Origin: Flavobacteriales bacterium UBA6693
GTDB taxonomy: Bacteria > Bacteroidota > Bacteroidia > Flavobacteriales > Weeksellaceae
Reading direction: 5' to 3'
Assembly (NCBI GenBank): GCA_002454815.1
Contig: DKJL01000018.1
Coordinates: forward strand, 1 to 64,000
Length of the DNA stretch: 64,000 bases
Under the pieces are notes generated by a model that was given only the letters and a program-made list of their open reading frames with translations, was not told the DNA's origin and did not search any database. Positions within the stretch are counted from its first letter, which is position 1. Every line of letters begins with the position of its first letter. The translations under genes and the position numbers were made by a program. Shown one piece after another: positions 60,170-64,000 of this stretch.

Positions 60170-60177
60170 CAAAGGTA
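60170..60177 (-). promoter_or_regulatory. Candidate -7 box of the M42 peptidase gene
   Basis: TACCTTTG on the minus strand matches TAnnTTTG. The leader to the ATG at 60125 would be about 40 nt. No -33 TTTG is seen; the sequence overlaps the DUF4294 upstream region. Confidence 0.4.
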
Positions 60178-60183
60178 AAAATA

Positions 60184-60888
60184 ATGATTTTAAATAAACC
60201 ATTGTTCGTGTTTCTGCTGTTAATCGGTTTTTTCGGGCAGGCACAGCACGACACCATCATTGCAAAACCTATTAGCCAATATCCGCCCGAATTATTAAAA
60301 ACAGACGAATACGGAAATAAGTTTTTTTATGACGAACGCCAAAAGGCCAGAATTTATGAGATTGATGGTGAGAATGTGGTCGTTATGGATGAGCTCATCC
60401 TGCGCAGTAAGCCACGCTTCAACAACCAACTTGATCAGAATTACTACTTCTTTCTAAATAAAAAACTGAACCGCGTTTATCCCTTATTTCTTACCGCACT
60501 CGAGCAGTATGAAGACATTCAGGACGAACTGGAAACATTGGATAAATCAGGACAAAGAAAATACATTAACCAACGGCAACAACTTCTGGCTGATGAATAC
60601 GAAAAACAACTTCGCGATCTGACCACCACAGAAGGACGGGTATTTGCTAAACTCATGAACCGCGCCACCGGGAAAACCGTTTACGACATTATCAAGGAAC
60701 TTCGTGGCGGCTGGAGCGCATTTTGGTGGAATGTGAAAGGCAATATCGCCGACGTCAACATCAAGCAACCTTACGATCCCCATGCTGACCGCAGCGACCA
60801 GTTTATAGAATCACTGTTGCAAACTAACTGGAATAATGGTTACTTGCAGCCTTATCCTGGTTATTTAAGTTTTAAAGTTAAAAAATAG
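60184..60888 (+). CDS. DUF4294 secreted protein
   Basis: 234 residues. A signal peptide (LFVFLLLIGFFGQAQ, then HDT) is followed by a soluble, helical, charged domain. EYGNKFFYDERQKARIYEIDG and LFLTALEQYEDIQDELETL fit the DUF4294 description; the last third has LRGGWSAFWWNVKGNIADV. Function unknown, periplasmic. The stop overlaps the next start closely (1 bp apart), so it is co-transcribed with the S1/P1 nuclease. Confidence 0.83.
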   Translation: MILNKPLFVFLLLIGFFGQAQHDTIIAKPISQYPPELLKTDEYGNKFFYDERQKARIYEIDGENVVVMDELILRSKPRFNNQLDQNYYFFLNKKLNRVYPLFLTALEQYEDIQDELETLDKSGQRKYINQRQQLLADEYEKQLRDLTTTEGRVFAKLMNRATGKTVYDIIKELRGGWSAFWWNVKGNIADVNIKQPYDPHADRSDQFIESLLQTNWNNGYLQPYPGYLSFKVKK

Positions 60889-60889
60889 T

Positions 60890-61681
60890 ATGAAGAAATT
60901 ATGGAAAAGTTCAGTTGTTCTCGTAGCGTTGCTGAGCTTTAATTTTGCCTATTCGTGGGGAACGACAGGGCATCGTGTAGTCGCTGAAATAGCTGAAAAC
61001 CACCTTACGGGTAAGGCAAAACGCCACCTGAAAAAAATCATCGGTGATCAGAAACTTGCGTATTGGGCCAACTGGCCGGATTTTATCAAGGCCGACACCA
61101 CCGGGGTCTGGAAGCATACGGACCAGTGGCACTACGTGAATGTGGATCAGCAAACTAATCTCAAGGATTTCACTCAGAAATTGCGTGAGCAGGCAGGACC
61201 AAATATCTACACCCAGATTAAGACGCTTTCCCAACAAATTAAAGACAAAAGAACGTCCCCGGCCGACAGAGAAATTGCGCTGCGATTTGTTATTCACCTG
61301 ATGGGTGATGCCGCTCAGCCGCTGCACTTAGGCCGCTTGGAAGATTTGGGTGGAAACAGAATAAAAGTGAAATTCTTCGGCGATAATACCAATTTGCATT
61401 CGCTTTGGGATTCGAAACTGGTTGATTTTCAGAAATACAGCTATACCGAATATGCGCGTGTGCTGGATGTAAAATCAAAGCAGGAAGTGAAAACCATCCA
61501 AGGCGGCACTTTGGAAGACTGGCTCTACGACAGTCACAAAGAAGCCAACGTGATCTACGCGAACTCGCAAGCAGACGCTTCCTACGCTTATGATTATAAT
61601 TACCGGTTTACTCCGTTACTGGAAAAGCAGCTGTTATACGGCGGCCTTAGACTAGCCAAATTACTGAACGAAATTTTATAG
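60890..61681 (+). CDS. S1/P1 nuclease
   Basis: 263 residues. The signal peptide ends SFNFAYS, and the mature N-terminus is W (WGTTGHRVV), whose Trp-Gly supplies the first zinc ligand in this family. Further ligands: ANWPDFIK (Asp), DQWHYVN (His), VIHLMGDAAQPLHL (His and Asp, His), NLHSLWDS. Zinc-dependent, secreted; it cleaves single-stranded DNA and RNA and gives nutrients. Coupled to the DUF4294 gene. Its end overlaps the convergent Nudix gene by about 6 nt. Confidence 0.9.
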   Translation: MKKLWKSSVVLVALLSFNFAYSWGTTGHRVVAEIAENHLTGKAKRHLKKIIGDQKLAYWANWPDFIKADTTGVWKHTDQWHYVNVDQQTNLKDFTQKLREQAGPNIYTQIKTLSQQIKDKRTSPADREIALRFVIHLMGDAAQPLHLGRLEDLGGNRIKVKFFGDNTNLHSLWDSKLVDFQKYSYTEYARVLDVKSKQEVKTIQGGTLEDWLYDSHKEANVIYANSQADASYAYDYNYRFTPLLEKQLLYGGLRLAKLLNEIL

Positions 61682-62092
61682 ATATTTTTTCTGTAATTGG
61701 CGGAAAGCGATTTTATCAACTTCTAATGGGAATGGATTTTCTTCGGCAGCGAGGGAAATCCATTCTGTTTTTTCGATACAAGGATCCATGATCAGCAATT
61801 CATTCTGATCAACGAGTTCACCTTGATAATATATGCTGAGGAGTTGTTCCGCCGCACTGAATTTCGACTGTACAAAATGCTCCTGCGTGTAGAGGTGCAG
61901 CACGTTCTTTATCTTTATATTTAATTCTTCTTCCAGTTCGCGTTCCAGGCACTGCATCACTCCTTCACCGAATTCCAGACCGCCGCCGGGAAATTTAAGC
62001 AGTTGTTCGCCCACATATTCTTCCCGCAAAGCGAGCACTTTTCCGTCTTTTACAATTGTTGCGTAAACGCGCACATTTATTTTATCAATCAT
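61676..62092 (-). CDS. Nudix hydrolase
   Basis: 138 residues from the ATG at 62092; codons upstream would overlap the mnmD gene without homology. The Nudix box GGGLEFGEGVMQCLERELEEELNI is close to GX5EX7REUXEEXGU (spread over residues 45-70, with Leu for the last Gly). It hydrolyses a nucleoside diphosphate linked to another group; the substrate is not evident. It lies 46 bp after mnmD on the minus strand. Confidence 0.87.
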   Translation of the reverse strand: MIDKINVRVYATIVKDGKVLALREEYVGEQLLKFPGGGLEFGEGVMQCLERELEEELNIKIKNVLHLYTQEHFVQSKFSAAEQLLSIYYQGELVDQNELLIMDPCIEKTEWISLAAEENPFPLEVDKIAFRQLQKKYL

Positions 62093-62138
62093 ATTTTTAG
62101 TGTTCCTGTTGAAACAATCAAAGGTAAACAAATACAGG

Positions 62139-62825
62139 TTATGTCTGTTTTGGCATTTTCCAGGCATTCAGCATTTCGCGTTTGCCGGGTGGACCCGCCA
62201 TTTTTTCAACGCTGAAATTCAACGATTGCAGTTCACGCCTAAAACTTCCTTTAGAAGCGTAAGTCGTCAGCAAACTGCTGGGGGCCGTTTTTTGATCTAA
62301 CTTTTCCAGCAGAGGTTTTTGCCAAAGGTCCGGCTGCACGCGCGCACCGAAACAATCGAAGTAGACCAGATCGATTGGCGGCAGATCAATTTCATTTAAT
62401 TGATGGAAATCCGCGCGCAGCTTCGTTAAAGTAAAACCAGAGGTAAGCTCAATTTCCCTGTTCCACTCTGACTGATGCGCAGTCATATAAGCTTCGGAGA
62501 TTTTCTTGTCGGGAAAAAGTTTTTCGTAGTTTAAGCAAGAAATTTCGTCCGGCGTAACGGGATATTTTTCGATCGCATAATAATTGATGACATGATATTT
62601 ATCATTTTTGAAAAACTCATCAATTGTTGCTAAAAAATTCAGTCCTGTACCGAAACCAAGTTCAAGAATATTTATTTCACACTTTTCTATGCGTTTTAAT
62701 CCATTATTAATAAAGACGTGTTGTGCTTCCTGCAAAGCGCCGTGCTGAGAATGATAGCTCTCATTCAACGCACTGATAAACAAGGTGTTACTGCCATCTA
62801 AAGTTTGTTGTACACGTCGGTTCAT
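62139..62825 (-). CDS. mnmD: tRNA 5-methylaminomethyl-2-thiouridine methyltransferase MnmD (stand-alone)
   Basis: 228 residues from the ATG at 62825 (an upstream TTG at 62840 is unlikely). The methyltransferase fold has ILELGFGTGLNFLAT for SAM and DLVYFDCFGARVQPDLW for the active-site Asp. It is the MnmD half of E. coli MnmC, without the MnmC1 oxidase domain, as usual in Bacteroidota. It methylates the wobble uridine of tRNAs. GPPGKREMLNAWK near the end is typical. Divergent from ilvE. Confidence 0.9.
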   Translation of the reverse strand: MNRRVQQTLDGSNTLFISALNESYHSQHGALQEAQHVFINNGLKRIEKCEINILELGFGTGLNFLATIDEFFKNDKYHVINYYAIEKYPVTPDEISCLNYEKLFPDKKISEAYMTAHQSEWNREIELTSGFTLTKLRADFHQLNEIDLPPIDLVYFDCFGARVQPDLWQKPLLEKLDQKTAPSSLLTTYASKGSFRRELQSLNFSVEKMAGPPGKREMLNAWKMPKQT

Positions 62826-62854
62826 GCTAAATTTTTTCAAAATTAGTTTAATAT

Positions 62855-62884
62855 TTTGAAATTTGAAAAATTATATTAAATTTG
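62855..62884 (+). promoter_or_regulatory. Promoter of ilvE
   Basis: TTTG (62855-62858), an 18-nt spacer and TAAATTTG (62877-62884) match the consensus fully. Predicted start about 62889-62890, leader about 20 nt. Confidence 0.75.
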
Positions 62885-62909
62885 TAGAACATCAAAAATA
62901 ATTTAAAAA

Positions 62910-63971
62910 ATGATAATTCAGAAATCTACCAGTCCACGGGTGTCCTCGTTCGATCCAGAGAATTTTTCGTTTGGTAATACCTTTATCGATCACATGATCA
63001 TTTGTGAATACGAGAACGGAAAATGGGGCGACGTGAAACTTGTTCCTTATGGTCCGTTGCCTTTTTCGCCCGCAATGATGGGCGTTAACTACGGTCAAGC
63101 TTGCTTCGAAGGAATGAAAGCGTACAAGGACAAAGATGGCGAGATCTTTCTGTTCCGCCCGGAAAAGAATTTCGAGCGTATTAATAAATCGGCGACGCGA
63201 CTTGCCATGCCTCCCGTGACTGAAGAAATGTTTCTCGGTGGGCTGCGTGCCTTGGTCGATGTCGACAGAGACTGGATTCCGTACGGTGAAGGAAATTCGC
63301 TTTATATCCGACCACTCATCTTCGCGACCGAAGAAGCGCTGAAGGCACGGATTGCCAATAAATATATGTTTGCGATTGTAGCGACGCCTGCCAAAAGTTA
63401 TTATTCTGAGCCGGTAGCCGTGAAAATCTCCAACTATTATTCCCGCGCCGCGAACGGCGGAGTCGGTTTTGCTAAAGCTGCCGGAAACTATGCCGCTTCT
63501 TTTTATCCTACAAAATTGGCGAATGAAGAAGGTTTCGAGCAGATTATCTGGACCGACGATGCGACGCACGAATATATTGAAGAAAGTGGTACGATGAACG
63601 TTTTTGTGCGCATTAATGACACAATTTATACGCCGCCTACATCCGAGAAGATCCTTGATGGTATTACTCGCGACAGCTTCTTACATCTTGCTGAGCGTCG
63701 AAATATCGAAGTTCGCGTAGAGCCGGTTTCCGTCAAAAAGGTGGTGGAAGCTTATAGAAATGGAGAGCTGAAAGAAGTTTGGGGTGTTGGTACGGCCGTA
63801 GTTACCTCCGTATTTAAAGCAATCGGTTATGAAGGCGAAAAACTGATGTTGCCACAACTGCCTTTGGAGGAAAGTTTCGCGCTCACGTTGCAGAAAGATC
63901 TTGTCGACATTCAGACCAATAATGCCGAAGATCCTTTTGGCTGGAGACAAAAAGTGGAACCGAAATATTAA
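62910..63971 (+). CDS. ilvE: Branched-chain amino acid aminotransferase
   Basis: 353 residues, fold-type IV PLP enzyme. The PLP lysine is in FAKAAGNYAAS, and YGQACFEGMKAY, LFRPEKNFERI and EESGTMNVFV are family marks. It interconverts Val, Leu and Ile with their 2-oxo acids using glutamate. The size and the ADxxx ends match the class of bacterial enzymes near 350 residues. Monocistronic with a strong promoter; ends 29 bp before the window edge. Confidence 0.93.
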   Translation: MIIQKSTSPRVSSFDPENFSFGNTFIDHMIICEYENGKWGDVKLVPYGPLPFSPAMMGVNYGQACFEGMKAYKDKDGEIFLFRPEKNFERINKSATRLAMPPVTEEMFLGGLRALVDVDRDWIPYGEGNSLYIRPLIFATEEALKARIANKYMFAIVATPAKSYYSEPVAVKISNYYSRAANGGVGFAKAAGNYAASFYPTKLANEEGFEQIIWTDDATHEYIEESGTMNVFVRINDTIYTPPTSEKILDGITRDSFLHLAERRNIEVRVEPVSVKKVVEAYRNGELKEVWGVGTAVVTSVFKAIGYEGEKLMLPQLPLEESFALTLQKDLVDIQTNNAEDPFGWRQKVEPKY

Positions 63972-64000
63972 AATCAGCAGTTTCAGATTGAATTATAATG

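Noticed and set aside
1..64000. Mobile elements, prophage, CRISPR, tRNA or rRNA genes, defence systems
   Set aside because: None seen: no transposase, integrase or repeat-spacer array, and no cloverleaf-like GC-rich tract other than the SRP RNA and the two hairpin elements.

Overview
The window is an ordinary-looking stretch of chromosome from a member of the Bacteroidota, most likely class Flavobacteriia, family Weeksellaceae (Chryseobacterium/Kaistella-like). This rests on the family content: DUF4920, DUF4199, DUF4294, GIN-domain and DUF4153 proteins, a short primary sigma factor lacking region 1.1, the ftsK-lolA-lptF order, a DAHP synthase/chorismate mutase fusion, and bacillithiol-system proteins. 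Many genes are also preceded by the Bacteroidota promoter signature (TTTG, about 18-19 nt, TAnnTTTG) and few by strong Shine-Dalgarno sequences. I saw no rRNA, tRNA, CRISPR array, prophage or insertion sequence. The one stable RNA is the small SRP RNA at 11157-11249.

Layout. 1-6.3 kb: truncated TerC-type membrane protein, M14 carboxypeptidase, ribosome hibernation factor, DsbA-like thiol oxidoreductase, FMN reductase, Dps, DUF4920 protein. 6.4-11.2 kb: amino-acid permease; a DUF2007 gene flanked by two oppositely oriented GC-rich structured elements; menB, menA and an MBL-fold hydrolase; SRP RNA. 11.3-18.9 kb: DUF4199, polyprenyl-phosphate-type glycosyltransferase, GIN lipoprotein, phosphohexomutase, aminotransferase, kdsB, LolA-like protein, lipoprotein-type glutathione peroxidase. 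18.9-23.6 kb (minus): ftsK-lolA-lptF. 24-31 kb: FAD/Rieske oxidoreductase, small acidic protein, urocanase, Gre-type factor, S41 protease, nicotinamidase. 31.1-32.7 kb: bacillithiol pair (BstA/YfiT and YtxJ) followed by a Crp/Fnr regulator. 32.8-37.6 kb: rpoD, RRM protein, DUF4153 protein, BlaI-type regulator, PAP2-like protein. 37.7-43 kb: pyruvate dehydrogenase E1-alpha and E2, lolD, radC and two uncharacterised genes. 43.3-49 kb: soluble pyrophosphatase next to a membrane ion-pumping pyrophosphatase fused to an OmpA-like domain, corA, fabH. 49.3-53.9 kb: a complete cyanophycin make-and-break locus. 54-64 kb: dnaX split by an A10 tract, DAHP synthase/chorismate mutase, rsgA, ndk, rpe, M42 peptidase, DUF4294, S1/P1 nuclease, Nudix, mnmD, ilvE.

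Most genes are housekeeping. The cyanophycin locus (isoaspartyl peptidase, cyanophycinase, divergent synthetase) is a self-contained nitrogen-storage module. The two pyrophosphatases sit side by side, one dissipating and one conserving PPi energy. ftsK-lolA-lptF, lolD, kdsB and the lipoproteins reflect envelope building. The most interesting signals are the dnaX slippery tract, the pyrophosphatase-OmpA fusion with its unusual gate residues, the paired structured elements around the DUF2007 gene, and several genes whose predicted transcription start falls on the start codon.
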